Shown piece by piece: positions 44,596 to 58,625 of a stretch of 64,000 nucleotides of DNA (within the stretch, counting starts at the first letter, position 1; each line of letters starts with the position of its first letter). The translations under genes and the position numbers were made by a program. Source of the DNA: Styela clava (lineage: Eukaryota; Chordata; Ascidiacea; Stolidobranchia; Styelidae); the NCBI RefSeq assembly GCF_964204865.1, contig NC_135255.1:17513135-17577134 (forward strand), read 5' to 3'. The notes beneath the pieces are model-generated. The model did no database searches and was not told the DNA's origin. It was given only the letters and a program-made list of their open reading frames with translations.

Positions 44596-45572
44596 TTTCC
44601 TATTCGGAAAGTTACGATTTATATAATGTTTGTCATGTTTCTCCTACTACTTTGTAAGGCAAAGCGAGTACTCACCCTCGTTCCGTGTCTTTTGGAATGG
44701 GCGCGGAGCGTCAGGCACGAAGACAGCTGCAAATCTTCCATACTGCTTCCACCGGAGTAACTTCGGAACGCACAACAATTTCACGAATTCTTTAAATGGA
44801 AGTTAGATGGGCATTGTGATGTCACAGAGCAGAGACTGCAATTAAAATGTATTTGGTTACAGGCGAAGAGAATCTGGAATTTCTTTAACCGGTTAACTGC
44901 AGCGTGACGTTTGACGTAATATTTATTGTTTTAGCTTATTACGTCGCAATGGTTACAAATTAATTTCGAGTGATTTATCCTGGTATCTCTCAAAATTATT
45001 GACGAATCTAGATCGTTTTGTGATCCCTTGCTGCAAGAGATATGCAGCGTGCTTTGGACATATGGAAGTATTTTCGTGAAACAGTTTCCGTTATTCAATG
45101 TCACTTATGTGACAAATTTACAGTGCCCAGTGTGCAAATTCTTCTTTGAGATATCATACGGAAAAACAGCATCAACTGCGCCACATGGAATAGACAATTT
45201 ACGCTTTTACCGAAAACTGATTATGAATTTATCATTGTCCAATTTTCATAATCAGCAATCTTGGTACTTCAATTATTTTTCACCTCTATTGGGTCTCTAC
45301 AAATACAGTTAGTGATATTCTTTTAAATGAAACGCTACAGGAGATAAATTTGCGAAGACGTAATCATTTCTGACAAAATTGTACATTATAAAGATGATTT
45401 GTACCTGAGATGTCAGTCAACGGTTAAAATAAATCGTAACCTTCAACCATCCAGAATGGGTCCACCATTCCCAGCCCCACTAATTAGTATTGTAGATGGA
45501 AACTTAATCACCGTCACCGGAACCGTTTTCATAAATTCCCAATACATTATTGCGTGAAAACACCGACCATTT

Positions 45573-45764
45573 ATCGCTTCTTCGGCCTATTGGCTAAGAT
45601 CAAGTGTAGTAACTGTTCTATTCAGATTAATACCTGAATCGTGGGGTACTCCCCCACTCTTGTATTAATTTGATTTTTGCGACGACGAGAGCGAGGGTTC
45701 GGCTTGCCACTCCGCTCTCACCGGTCGGCTTGGCGTTGCACTACAGCCTTGACTGGCCCGTCAC
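45573..45764 (+). ncRNA. U2 snRNA, copy 27
   Basis: Consensus U2 with the same CAGGAGATAA and GTAGATGG pair as copy 26. Confidence 0.95.
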
Positions 45765-46741
45765 TTTCCTATTCGGAAAGTTACGATTTATATAATGTTT
45801 GTCATGTTTCTCCTACTACTTTGTAAGGCAAAGCGAGTACTCACCCTCGTTCCGTGTCTTTTGGAATGGGCGCGGAGCGTCAGGCACGAAGACAGCTGCA
45901 AATCTTCCATACTGCTTCCACCGGAGTAACTTCGGAACGCACAACAATTTCACGAATTCTTTAAATGGAAGTTAGATGGGCATTGTGATGTCACAGAGCA
46001 GAGACTGCAATTAAAATGTATTTGGTTACAGGCGAAGAGAATCTGGAATTTCTTTAACCGGTTAACTGCAGCGTGACGTTTGACGTAATATTTATTGTTT
46101 TAGCTTATTACGTCGCAATGGTTACAAATTAATTTCGAGTGATTTATCCTGGTATCTCTCAAAATTATTGACGAATCTAGATCGTTTTGTGATCCCTTGC
46201 TGCAAGAGATATGCAGCGTGCTTTGGACATATGGAAGTATTTTCGTGAAACAGTTTCCGTTATTCAATGTCACTTATGTGACAAATTTACAGTGCCCAGT
46301 GTGCAAATTCTTCTTTGAGATATCATACGGAAAAACAGCATCAACTGCGCCACATGGAATAGACAATTTACGCTTTTACCGAAAACTGATTATGAATTTA
46401 TCATTGTCCAATTTTCATAATCAGCAATCTTGGTACTTCAATTATTTTTCACCTCTATTGGGTCTCTACAAATATAGTTAGTGATATTCTTTTAAATGAA
46501 ACGCTACAGGAAATAAATTTGCGAAGACGTAATCATTTCTGACAAAATTGTACATTATAAAGATGATTTGTACCTGAGATGTCAGTCAACGGTTAAAATA
46601 AATCGTAACCTTCAACCATCCAGAATGGGTCCACCATTCCCAGCCCCACTAATTAGTATTGTAAGTGGAAACTTAATCACCGTCACCGGAACCGTTTTCA
46701 TAAATTCCCAATACATTATTGCGTGAAAACACCGACCATTT

Positions 46742-46933
46742 ATCGCTTCTTCGGCCTATTGGCTAAGATCAAGTGTAGTAACTGTTCTATTCAGATTAAA
46801 ACCTGAATCGTGGGGTACTCCCCCACTCTTGTATTAATTTGATTTTTGCGACGACGAGAGCGAGGGTTCGGCTTGCCACTCCGCTCTCACCGGTCGGCTT
46901 GGCGTTGCACTACAGCCTTGACTGGCCCGTCAC
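46742..46933 (+). ncRNA. U2 snRNA, copy 28 (T59A)
   Basis: T to A at position 59 (GATTAAAACCTG), in the stem IIa loop. Downstream TTTATAAGGC for TTTGTAAGGC. Confidence 0.95.
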
Positions 46934-47912
46934 TTTCCTATTCGGAAAGTTACGATTTATATAATGTTTGTCATGTTTCTCCTACTACTTTATAAGGCAA
47001 AGCGAGTACTCACCCTCGTTCCGTGTCTTTTGGAATGGGCGCGGAGCGTCAGGCACGAAGACAGCTGCAAATCTTCCATACTGCTTCCACCGGAGTAACT
47101 TCGGAACGCACAACAATTTCACGAATTCTTTAAATGGAAGTTAGATGGGCATTGTGATGTCACAGAGCAGAGACTGCAATTAAAATGTATTTGGTTACAG
47201 GCGAAGAGAATCTGGAATTTCTTTGACCGGTTAACTGCAGCGTGACGTTTGACGTAATATTTATTGTTTTAGCTTATTACGTCGCAATGGTTACAAATTA
47301 ATTTCGAGTGATTTATCCTGGTATCTCTCAAAATTATTGACGAATCTAGATCGTTTTGTGATCCCTTGCTGCAAGAGATATGCAGCGTGCTTTGGACATA
47401 TGGAAGTATTTTCGTGAAACAGTTTCCGTTATTCAATGTCACTTATGTGACAAATTTACAGTGCCCAGTGTGCAAATTCTTCTTTGAGATATCATACGGA
47501 AAAACAGCATCAACTGCGCCACATGGAATAGACAATTTACGCTTTTACCGAAAACTGATTATGAATTTATCATTGTCCAATTTTCATAATCAGCAATCTT
47601 GGTACTTCAATTATTTTTCACCTCTATTGGGTCTCTACAAATACAGTTAGTGATATTCTTTTAAATGAAACGCTACAGGAAATAAATTTGCGAAGACGTA
47701 ATCATTTCTGACAAAATTGTACATTATAAAGATGATTTGTACCTGAGATGTCAGTCAACGGTTAAAATAAATCGTAACCTTCAACCATCCAGAATGGGTC
47801 CACCATTCCCAGCCCCACTAATTAGTATTGTAAGTGGAAACTTAATCACCGTCACCGGAACCGTTTTCATAAATTCCCAATACATTATAATGCGTGAAAA
47901 CACCGACCATTT

Positions 47913-48104
47913 ATCGCTTCTTCGGCCTATTGGCTAAGATCAAGTGTAGTAACTGTTCTATTCAGATTAATACCTGAATCGTGGGGTACTCCCCCACTCT
48001 TGTATTAATTTGATTTTTGCGACGACGAGAGCGAGGGTTCGGCTTGCCACTCCGCTCTCACCGGTCGGCTTGGCGTTGCACTACAGCCTTGACTGGCCCG
48101 TCAC
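47913..48104 (+). ncRNA. U2 snRNA, copy 29
   Basis: Consensus U2. Its promoter region has two extra bases (ATTATAATGCG) between PSE and start, so the PSE lies at -67. Downstream CTCCCACC variant. Confidence 0.95.
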
Positions 48105-48550
48105 TTTCCTATTCGGAAAGTTACGATTTATATAATGTTTGTCATGTTTCTCCTACTACTTTGTAAGGCAAAGCGAGTACTCACCCTCGTTCCGTGTCTT
48201 TTGGAATGGGCGCGGAGCGTCAGGCACGAAGACAGCTGCAAATCTTCCATACTGCTCCCACCGGAGTAACTTCGGAACGCACAACAATTTCACGAATTCT
48301 TTAAATGGAAGTTAGATGGGCATTGTGATGTCACAGAGCAGAGACTGCAATTAAAATGTATTTGGTTACAGGCGAAGAGAATCTGGAATTTCTTTGACCG
48401 GTTAACTGCAGCGTGACGTTTGACGTAATATTTATTGTTTTAGCTTATTACGTCGCAATGGTTACAAATTAATTTCGAGTGATTTATCCTGGTATCTCTC
48501 AAAATTATTGACGAATCTAGATCGTTTTGTGATCCCTTGCTGCAAGAGAT

Positions 48551-48760
48551 ATGCAGCGTGCTTTGGACATATGGAAGTATTTTCGTGAAACAGTTTCCGT
48601 TATTCAATGTCACTTATGTGACAAATTTACAGTGCCCAGTGTGCAAATTCTTCTTCGAGATATCATACGGAAAAACAGCATCAACTGCGCCACATGGAAT
48701 AGACAATTTACGCTTTTACCGAAAACTGATTATGAATTTATCATTGTCCAATTTTCATAA
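48551..48760 (+). pseudogene. BED-like remnant, open variant 1
   Basis: TGA at codon 36 is CGA here, leaving 69 codons. The zinc-binding His pair of a BED finger is still missing, so I do not regard it as functional. Confidence 0.35.
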
Positions 48761-49081
48761 TCAGCAATCTTGGTACTTCAATTATTTTTCACCTCTATTG
48801 GGTCTCTACAAATACAGTTAGTGATATTCTTTTAAATGAAACGCTACAGGAAATAAATTTGCGAAGACGTAATCATTTCTGACAAAATTGTACATTATAA
48901 AGATGATTTGTACCTGAGATGTCAGTCAACGGTTAAAATAAATCGTAACCTTCAACCATCCAGAATGGGTCCACCATTCCCAGCCCCACTAATTAGTATT
49001 GTAAGTGGAAACTTAATCACCGTCACCGGAACCGTTTTCATAAATTCCCAATACATTATTGCGTGAAAACACCGACCATTT

Positions 49082-49273
49082 ATCGCTTCTTCGGCCTATT
49101 GGCTAAGATCAAGTGTAGTAACTGTTCTATTCAGATTAATACCTGAATCGTGGGGTACTCCCCCACTCTTGTATTAATTTGATTTTTGCGACGACGAGAG
49201 CGAGGGTTCGGCTTGCCACTCCGCTCTCACCGGTCGGCTTGGCGTTGCACTACAGCCTTGACTGGCCCGTCAC
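49082..49273 (+). ncRNA. U2 snRNA, copy 30
   Basis: Consensus U2, downstream of an open BED-like frame. Confidence 0.95.
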
Positions 49274-50250
49274 TTTCCTATTCGGAAAGTTACGATTTAT
49301 ATAATGTTTGTCATGTTTCTCCTACTACTTTGTAAGGCAAAGCGAGTACTCACCCTCGTTCCGTGTCTTTTGGAATGGGCGCGGAGCGTCAGGCACGAAG
49401 ACAGCTGCAAATCTTCCATACTGCTTCCACCGGAGTAACTTCGGAACGCACAACAATTTCACGAATTCTTTAAATGGAAGTTAGATGGGCATTGTGATGT
49501 CACAGAGCAGAGACTGCAATTAAAATGTATTTGGTTACAGGCGAAGAGAATCTGGAATTTCTTTAACCGGTTAACTGCAGCGTGACGTTTGACGTAATAT
49601 TTATTGTTTTAGCTTATTACGTCGCAATGGTTACAAATTAATTTCGAGTGATTTATCCTGGTATCTCTCAAAATTATTGACGAATCTAGATCGTTTTGTG
49701 ATCCCTTGCTGCAAGAGATATGCAGCGTGCTTTGGACATATGGAAGTATTTTCGTGAAACAGTTTCCGTTATTCAATGTCACTTATGTGACAAATTTACA
49801 GTGCCCAGTGTGCAAATTCTTCTTTGAGATATCATACGGAAAAACAGCATCAACTGCGCCACATGGAATAGACAATTTACGCTTTTACCGAAAACTGATT
49901 ATGAATTTATCATTGTCCAATTTTCATAATCAGCAATCTTGGTACTTCAATTATTTTTCACCTCTATTGGGTCTCTACAAATACAGTTAGTGATATTCTT
50001 TTAAATGAAACGCTACAGGAGATAAATTTGCGAAGACGTAATCATTTCTGACAAAATTGTACATTATAAAGATGATTTGTACCTGAGATGTCAGTCAACG
50101 GTTAAAATAAATCGTAACCTTCAACCATCCAGAATGGGTCCACCATTCCCAGCCCCACTAATTAGTATTGTAAGTGGAAACTTAATCACCGTCACCGGAA
50201 CCGTTTTCATAAATTCCCAATACATTATTGCGTGAAAACACAGACCATTT

Positions 50251-50442
50251 ATCGCTTCTTCGGCCTATTGGCTAAGATCAAGTGTAGTAACTGTTCTATT
50301 CAGATTAATACCTGAATCGTGGGGTACTCCCCCACTCTTGTATTAATTTGATTTTTGCGACGACGAGAGCGAGGGTTCGGCTTGCCACTCCGCTCTCACC
50401 GGTCGGCTTGGCGTTGCACTACAGCCTTGACTGGCCCGTCAC
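50251..50442 (+). ncRNA. U2 snRNA, copy 31
   Basis: Consensus U2. CACAGACC for CACCGACC just before the start; CAGGAGATAA spacer. Confidence 0.95.
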
Positions 50443-50888
50443 TTTCCTATTCGGAAAGTTACGATTTATATAATGTTTGTCATGTTTCTCCTACTACTTT
50501 GTAAGGCAAAGCGAGTACTCACCCTCGTTCCGTGTCTTTTGGAATGGGCGCGGAGCGTCAGGCACGAAGACAGCTGCAAATCTTCCATACTGCTTCCACC
50601 GGAGTAACTTCGGAACGCACAACAATTTCACGAATTCTTTAAATGGAAGTTAGATGGGCATTGTGATGTCACAGAGCAGAGACTGCAATTAAAATGTATT
50701 TGGTTACAGGCGAAGAGAATCTGGAATTTCTTTAACCGGTTAACTGCAGCGTGACGTTTGACGTAATATTTATTGTTTTAGCTTATTACGTCGCAATGGT
50801 TACAAATTAATTTCGAGTGATTTATCCTGGTATCTCTCAAAATTATTGACGAATCTAGATCGTTTTGTGATCCCTTGCTGCAAGAGAT

Positions 50889-51098
50889 ATGCAGCGTGCT
50901 TTGGACATATGGAAGTATTTTCGTGAAACAGTTTCCGTTATTCAATGTCACTTATGTGACAAATTTACAGTGCCCAGTGTGCAAATTCTTCTTCGAGATA
51001 TCATACGGAAAAACAGCATCAACTGCGCCACATGGAATAGACAATTTACGCTTTTACCGAAAACTGATTATGAATTTATCATTGTCCAATTTTCATAA
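50889..51098 (+). pseudogene. BED-like remnant, open variant 2
   Basis: Same CGA change as the frame at 48,551, two units further on. Confidence 0.35.
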
Positions 51099-51419
51099 TC
51101 AGCAATCTTGGTACTTCAATTATTTTTCACCTCTATTGGGTCTCTACAAATACAGTTAGTGATATTCTTTTAAATGAAACGCTACAGGAAATAAATTTGC
51201 GAAGACGTAATCATTTCTGACAAAATTGTACATTATAAAGATGATTTGTACCTGAGATGTCAGTCAACGGTTAAAATAAATCGTAACCTTCAACCATCCA
51301 GAATGGGTCCACCATTCCCAGCCCCACTAATTAGTATTGTAAGTGGAAACTTAATCACCGTCACCGGAACCGTTTTCATAAATTCCCAATACATTATTGC
51401 GTGAAAACACCGACCATTT

Positions 51420-51611
51420 ATCGCTTCTTCGGCCTATTGGCTAAGATCAAGTGTAGTAACTGTTCTATTCAGATTAATACCTGAATCGTGGGGTACTCCC
51501 CCACTCTTGTATTAATTTGATTTTTGCGACGACGAGAGCGAGGGTTCGGCTTGCCACTCCGCTCTCACCGGTCGGCTTGGCGTTGCACTACAGCCTTGAC
51601 TGGCCCGTCAC
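51420..51611 (+). ncRNA. U2 snRNA, copy 32
   Basis: Consensus U2, class 3-like spacer with open BED-like frame. Confidence 0.95.
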
Positions 51612-52588
51612 TTTCCTATTCGGAAAGTTACGATTTATATAATGTTTGTCATGTTTCTCCTACTACTTTGTAAGGCAAAGCGAGTACTCACCCTCGTTCC
51701 GTGTCTTTTGGAATGGGCGCGGAGCGTCAGGCACGAAGACAGCTGCAAATCTTCCATACTGCTTCCACCGGAGTAACTTCGGAACGCACAACAATTTCAC
51801 GAATTCTTTAAATGGAAGTTAGATGGGCATTGTGATGTCACAGAGCAGAGACTGCAATTAAAATGTATTTGGTTACAGGCGAAGAGAATCTGGAATTTCT
51901 TTAACCGGTTAACTGCAGCGTGACGTTTGACGTAATATTTATTGTTTTAGCTTATTACGTCGCAATGGTTACAAATTAATTTCGAGTGATTTATCCTGGT
52001 ATCTCTCAAAATTATTGACGAATCTAGATCGTTTTGTGATCCCTTGCTGCAAGAGATATGCAGCGTGCTTTGGACATATGGAAGTATTTTCGTGAAACAG
52101 TTTCCGTTATTCAATGTCACTTATGTGACAAATTTACAGTGCCCAGTGTGCAAATTCTTCTTTGAGATATCATACGGAAAAACAGCATCAACTGCGCCAC
52201 ATGGAATAGACAATTTACGCTTTTACCGAAAACTGATTATGAATTTATCATTGTCCAATTTTCATAATCAGCAATCTTGGTACTTCAATTATTTTTCACC
52301 TCTATTGGGTCTCTACAAATACAGTTAGTGATATTCTTTTAAATGAAACGCTACAGGAGATAAATTTGCGAAGACGTAATCATTTCTGACAAAATTGTAC
52401 ATTATAAAGATGATTTGTACCTGAGATGTCAGTCAACGGTTAAAATAAATCGTAACCTTCAACCATCCAGAATGGGTCCACCGTTCCCAGCCCCACTAAT
52501 TAGTATTGTAAGTGGAAACTTAATCACCGTCACCGGAACCGTTTTCATAAATTCCCAATACATTATTGCGTGAAAACACCGACCATTT

Positions 52589-52780
52589 ATCGCTTCTTCG
52601 GCCTATTGGCTAAGATCAAGTGTAGTAACTGTTCTATTCAGATTAATACCTGAATCGTGGGGTACTCCCCCACTCTTGTATTAATTTGATTTTTGCGACG
52701 ACGAGAGCGAGGGTTCGGCTTGCCACTCCGCTCTCACCGGTCGGCTTGGCGTTGCACTACAGCCTTGACTGGCCCGTCAC
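52589..52780 (+). ncRNA. U2 snRNA, copy 33
   Basis: Consensus U2; CAGGAGATAA spacer and private CCACCGTTCCC near 52,480. Confidence 0.95.
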
Positions 52781-53757
52781 TTTCCTATTCGGAAAGTTAC
52801 GATTTATATAATGTTTGTCATGTTTCTCCTACTACTTTGTAAGGCAAAGCGAGTACTCACCCTCGTTCCGTGTCTTTTGGAATGGGCGCGGAGCGTCAGG
52901 CACGAAGACAGCTGCAAATCTTCCATACTGCTTCCACCGGAGTAACTTCGGAACGCACAACAATTTCACGAATTCTTTAAATGGAAGTTAGATGGGCATT
53001 GTGATGTCACAGAGCAGAGACTGCAATTAAAATGTATTTGGTTACAGGCGAAGAGAATCTGGAATTTCTTTAACCGGTTAACTGCAGCGTGACGTTTGAC
53101 GTAATATTTATTGTTTTAGCTTATTACGTCGCAATGGTTACAAATTAATTTCGAGTGATTTATCCTGGTATCTCTCAAAATTATTGACGAATCTAGATCG
53201 TTTTGTGATCCCTTGCTGCAAGAGATATGCAGCGTGCTTTGGACATATGGAAGTATTTTCGTGAAACAGTTTCCGTTATTCAATGTCACTTATGTGACAA
53301 ATTTACAGTGCCCAGTGTGCAAATTCTTCTTTGAGATATCATACGGAAAAACAGCATCAACTGCGCCACATGGAATAGACAATTTACGCTTTTACCAAAA
53401 ACTGATTATGAATTTATCATTGTCCAATTTTCATAATCAGCAATCTTGGTACTTCAATTATTTTTCACCTCTATTGGGTCTCTACAAATACAGTTAGTGA
53501 TATTCTTTTAAATGAAACGCTACAGGAGATAAATTTGCGAAGACGTAATCATTTCTGACAAAATTGTACATTATAAAGATGATTTGTACCTGAGATGTCA
53601 GTCAACGGTTAAAATAAATCGTAACCTTCAACCATCCAGAATGGGTCCACCATTCCCAGCCCCACTAATTAGTATTGTAAGTGGAAACTTAATCACCGTC
53701 ACCGGAACCGTTTTCATAAATTCCCAATACATTATTGCGTGAAAACACCGACCATTT

Positions 53758-53949
53758 ATCGCTTCTTCGGCCTATTGGCTAAGATCAAGTGTAGTAACTG
53801 TTCTATTCAGATTAATACCTGAATCGTGGGGTACTCCCCCACTCTTGTATTAATTTGATTTTTGCGACGACGAGAGCGAGGGTTCGGCTTGCCACTCCGC
53901 TCTCACCGGTCGGCCTGGCGTTGCACTACAGCCTTGACTGGCCCGTCAC
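53758..53949 (+). ncRNA. U2 snRNA, copy 34 (T158C)
   Basis: T to C at position 158 (CGGCCTGGCG) in stem IV; CAGGAGATAA spacer. Confidence 0.95.
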
Positions 53950-54395
53950 TTTCCTATTCGGAAAGTTACGATTTATATAATGTTTGTCATGTTTCTCCTA
54001 CTACTTTGTAAGGCAAAGCGAGTACTCACCCTCGTTCCGTGTCTTTTGGAATGGGCGCGGAGCGTCAGGCACGAAGACAGCTGCAAATCTTCCATACTGC
54101 TTCCACCGGAGTAACTTCGGAACGCACAACAATTTCACGAATTCTTTAAATGGAAGTTAGATGGGCATTGTGATGTCACAGAGCAGAGACTGCAATTAAA
54201 ATGTATTTGGTTACAGGCGAAGAGAATCTGGAATTTCTTTAACCGGTTAACTGCAGCGTGACGTTTGACGTAATATTTATTGTTTTAGCTTATTACGTCG
54301 CAATGGTTACAAATTAATTTCGAGTGATTTATCCTGGTATCTCTCAAAATTATTGACGAATCTAGATCGTTTTGTGATCCCTTGCTGCAAGAGAT

Positions 54396-54605
54396 ATGCA
54401 GCGTGCTTTGGACATATGGAAGTATTTTCGTGAAACAGTTTCCGTTATTCAATGTCACTTATGTGACAAATTTACAGTGCCCAGTGTGCAAATTCTTCTT
54501 CGAGATATCATACGGAAAAACAGCATCAACTGCGCCACATGGAATAGACAATTTACGCTTTTACCGAAAACTGATTATGAATTTATCATTGTCCAATTTT
54601 CATAA
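54396..54605 (+). pseudogene. BED-like remnant, open variant 3
   Basis: CGA in place of TGA at codon 36, as at 48,551. Confidence 0.35.
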
Positions 54606-54926
54606 TCAGCAATCTTGGTACTTCAATTATTTTTCACCTCTATTGGGTCTCTACAAATACAGTTAGTGATATTCTTTTAAATGAAACGCTACAGGAGATA
54701 AATTTGCGAAGACGTTATCATTTCTGACAAAATTGTACATTATAAAGATGATTTGTACCTGAGATGTCAGTCAACGGTTAAAATAAATCGTAACCTTCAA
54801 CCATCCAGAATGGGTCCACCATTCCCAGCCCCACTAATTAGTATTGTAAGTGGAAACTTAATCACCGTCACCGGAACCGTTTTCATAAATTCCCAATACA
54901 TTATTGCGTGAAAACACCGACCATTT

Positions 54927-55118
54927 ATCGCTTCTTCGGCCTATTGGCTAAGATCAAGTGTAGTAACTGTTCTATTCAGATTAATACCTGAATCGTGGGG
55001 TACTCCCCCACTCTTGTATTAATTTGATTTTTGCGACGACGAGAGCGAGGGTTCGGCTTGCCACTCCGCTCTCACCGGTCGGCTTGGCGTTGCACTACAG
55101 CCTTGACTGGCCCGTCAC
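54927..55118 (+). ncRNA. U2 snRNA, copy 35
   Basis: Consensus U2; CAGGAGATAA spacer with private GACGTTATC near 54,712. Confidence 0.95.
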
Positions 55119-56095
55119 TTTCCTATTCGGAAAGTTACGATTTATATAATGTTTGTCATGTTTCTCCTACTACTTTGTAAGGCAAAGCGAGTACTCACCC
55201 TCGTTCCGTGTCTTTTGGAATGGGCGCGGAGCGTCAGGCACGAAGACAGCTGCAAATCTTCCATACTGCTTCCACCGGAGTAACTTCGGAACGCACAACA
55301 ATTTCACGAATTCTTTAAATGGAAGTTAGATGGGCATTGTGATGTCACAGAGCAGAGACTGCAATTAAAATGTATTTGGTTACAGGCGAAGAGAATCTGG
55401 AATTTCTTTAACCGGTTAACTGCAGCGTGACGTTTGACGTAATATTTATTGTTTTAGCTTATTACGTCGCAATGGTTACAAATTAATTTCGAGTGATTTA
55501 TCCTGGTATCTCTCAAAATTATTGACGAATCTAGATCGTTTTGTGATCCCTTGCTGCAAGAGATATGCAGCGTGCTTTGGACATATGGAAGTATTTTCGT
55601 GAAACAGTTTCCGTTATTCAATGTCACTTATGTGACAAATTTACAGTGCCCAGTGTGCAAATTCTTCTTTGAGATATCATACGGAAAAACAGCATCAACT
55701 GCGCCACATGGAATAGACAATTTACGCTTTTACCGAAAACTGATTATGAATTTATCATTGTCCAATTTTCATAATCAGCAATCTTGGTACTTCAATTATT
55801 TTTCACCTCTATTGGGTCTCTACAAATACAGTTAGTGATATTCTTTTAAATGAAACGCTACAGGAAATAAATTTGCGAAGACGTAATCATTTCTGACAAA
55901 ATTGTACATTATAAAGATGATTTGTACCTGAGATGTCAGTCAACGGTTAAAATAAATCGTAACCTTCAACCATCCAGAATGGGTCCACCATTCCCAGCCC
56001 CACTAATTAGTATTGTAAGTGGAAACCTAATCACCGTCACCGGAACCGTTTTCATAAATTCCCAATACATTATTGCGTGAAAACACCGACCATTT

Positions 56096-56287
56096 ATCGC
56101 TTCTTCGGCCTATTGGCTAAGATCAAGTGTAGTAACTGTTCTATTCAGATTAATACCTGAATCGTGGGGTACTCCCCCACTCTTGTATTAATTTGATTTT
56201 TGCGACGACGAGAGCGAGGGTTCGGCTTGCCACTCCGCTCTCACCGGTCGGCTTGGCGTTGCACTACAGCCTTGACTGGCCCGTCAC
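56096..56287 (+). ncRNA. U2 snRNA, copy 36
   Basis: Consensus U2. AACCTAATC before the PSE, shared only with copy 41. Confidence 0.95.
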
Positions 56288-57264
56288 TTTCCTATTCGGA
56301 AAGTTACGATTTATATAATGTTTGTCATGTTTCTCCTACTACTTTGTAAGGCAAAGCGAGTACTCACCCTCGTTCCGTGTCTTTTGGAATGGGCGCGGAG
56401 CGTCAGGCACGAAGACAGCTGCAAATCTTCCATACTGCTTCCACCGGAGTAACTTCGGAACGCACAACAATTTCACGAATTCTTTAAATGGAAGTTAGAT
56501 GGGCATTGTGATGTCACAGAGCAGAGACTGCAATTAAAATGTATTTGGTTACAGGCGAAGAGAATCTGGAATTTCTTTAACCGGTTAACTGCAGCGTGAC
56601 GTTTGACGTAATATTTATTGTTTTAGCTTATTACGTCGCAATGGTTACAAATTAATTTCGAGTGATTTATCCTGGTATCTCTCAAAATTATTGACGAATC
56701 TAGATCGTTTTGTGATCCCTTGCTGCAAGAGATATGCAGCGTGCTTTGGACATATGGAAGTATTTTCGTGAAACAGTTTCCGTTATTCAATGTCACTTAT
56801 GTGACAAATTTACAGTGCCCAGTGTGCAAATTCTTCTTTGAGATATCATACGGAAAAACAGCATCAACTGCGCCACATGGAATAGACAATTTACGCTTTT
56901 ACCGAAAACTGATTATGAATTTATCATTGTCCAATTTTCATAATCAGCAATCTTGGTACTTCAATTATTTTTCACCTCTATTGGGTCTCTACAAATACAG
57001 TTAGTGATATTCTTTTAAATGAAACGCTACAAGAGATAAATTTGCGAAGACGTAATCATTTCTGACAAAATTGTACATTATAAAGATGATTTGTACCTGA
57101 GATGTCAGTCAACGGTTAAAATAAATCGTAACCTTCAACCATCCAGAATTGGTCCACCATTCCCAGCCCCACTAATTAGTATTGTAAGTGGAAACTTAAT
57201 CACCGTCACCGGAACCGTTTTCATAAATTCCCAATACATTATTGCGTGAAAACACCGACCATTT

Positions 57265-57456
57265 ATCGCTTCTTCGGCCTATTGGCTAAGATCAAGTGTA
57301 GTAACTGTTCTATTCAGATTAATACCTGAATCGTGGGGTACTCCCCCACTCTTGTATTAATTTGATTTTTGCGACGACGAGAGCGAGGGTTCGGCTTGCC
57401 ACTCCGCTCTCACCGGTCGGCTTGGCGTTGCACTACAGCCTTGACTGGCCCGTCAC
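57265..57456 (+). ncRNA. U2 snRNA, copy 37
   Basis: Consensus U2; CAAGAGATAA spacer, private AGAATTGG near 57,147. Confidence 0.95.
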
Positions 57457-58433
57457 TTTCCTATTCGGAAAGTTACGATTTATATAATGTTTGTCATGTT
57501 TCTCCTACTACTTTGTAAGGCAAAGCGAGTACTCACCCTCGTTCCGTGTCTTTTGGAATGGGCGCGGAGCGTCAGGCACGAAGACAGCTGCAAATCTTCC
57601 ATACTGCTTCCACCGGAGTAACTTCGGAACGCACAACAATTTCACGAATTCTTTAAATGGAAGTTAGATGGGCATTGTGATGTCACAGAGCAGAGACTGC
57701 AATTAAAATGTATTTGGTTACAGGCGAAGAGAATCTGGAATTTCTTTAACCGGTTAACTGCAGCGTGACGTTTGACGTAATATTTATTGTTTTAGCTTAT
57801 TACGTCGCAATGGTTACAAATTAATTTCGAGTGATTTATCCTGGTATCTCTCAAAATTATTGACGAATCTAGATCGTTTTGTGATCCCTTGCTGCAAGAG
57901 ATATGCAGCGTGCTTTGGACATATGGAAGTATTTTCGTGAAACAGTTTCCGTTATTCAATGTCACTTATGTGACAAATTTACAGTGCCCAGTGTGCAAAT
58001 TCTTCTTTGAGATATCATACGGAAAAACAGCATCAACTGCGCCACATGGAATAGACAATTTACGCTTTTACCGAAAACTGATTATGAATTTATCATTGTC
58101 CAATTTTCATAATCAGCAATCTTGGTACTTCAATTATTTTTCACCTCTATTGGGTCTCTACAAATACAGTTAGTGATATTCTTTTAAATGAAACGCTACA
58201 AGAGATAAATTTGCGAAGACGTAATCATTTCTGACAAAATTGTACATTATAAAGATGATTTGTACCTGAGATGTCAGTCAACGGTTAAAATAAATCGTAA
58301 CCTTCAACCATCCAGAATGGGTCCACCATTCCCAGCCCCACTAATTAGTATTGTAAGTGGAAACTTAATCACCGTCACCGGAACCGTTTTCATAAATTCC
58401 CAATACATTATTGCGTGAAAACACCGACCATTT

Positions 58434-58625
58434 ATCGCTTCTTCGGCCTATTGGCTAAGATCAAGTGTAGTAACTGTTCTATTCAGATTAATACCTGAAT
58501 CGTGGGGTACTCCCCCACTCTTGTATTAATTTGATTTTTGCGACGACGAGAGCGAGGGTTCGGCTTGCCACTCCGCTCTCACCGGTCGGCTTGGCGTTGC
58601 ACTACAGCCTTGACTGGCCCGTCAC
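58434..58625 (+). ncRNA. U2 snRNA, copy 38
   Basis: Consensus U2; CAAGAGATAA spacer like its left neighbour. Confidence 0.95.

Noticed and set aside
47737-47937. 66-codon frame upstream of U2 copy 29
   Set aside because: Created by the 2-bp insertion near 47,889; overlaps the U2 promoter and 5' end.
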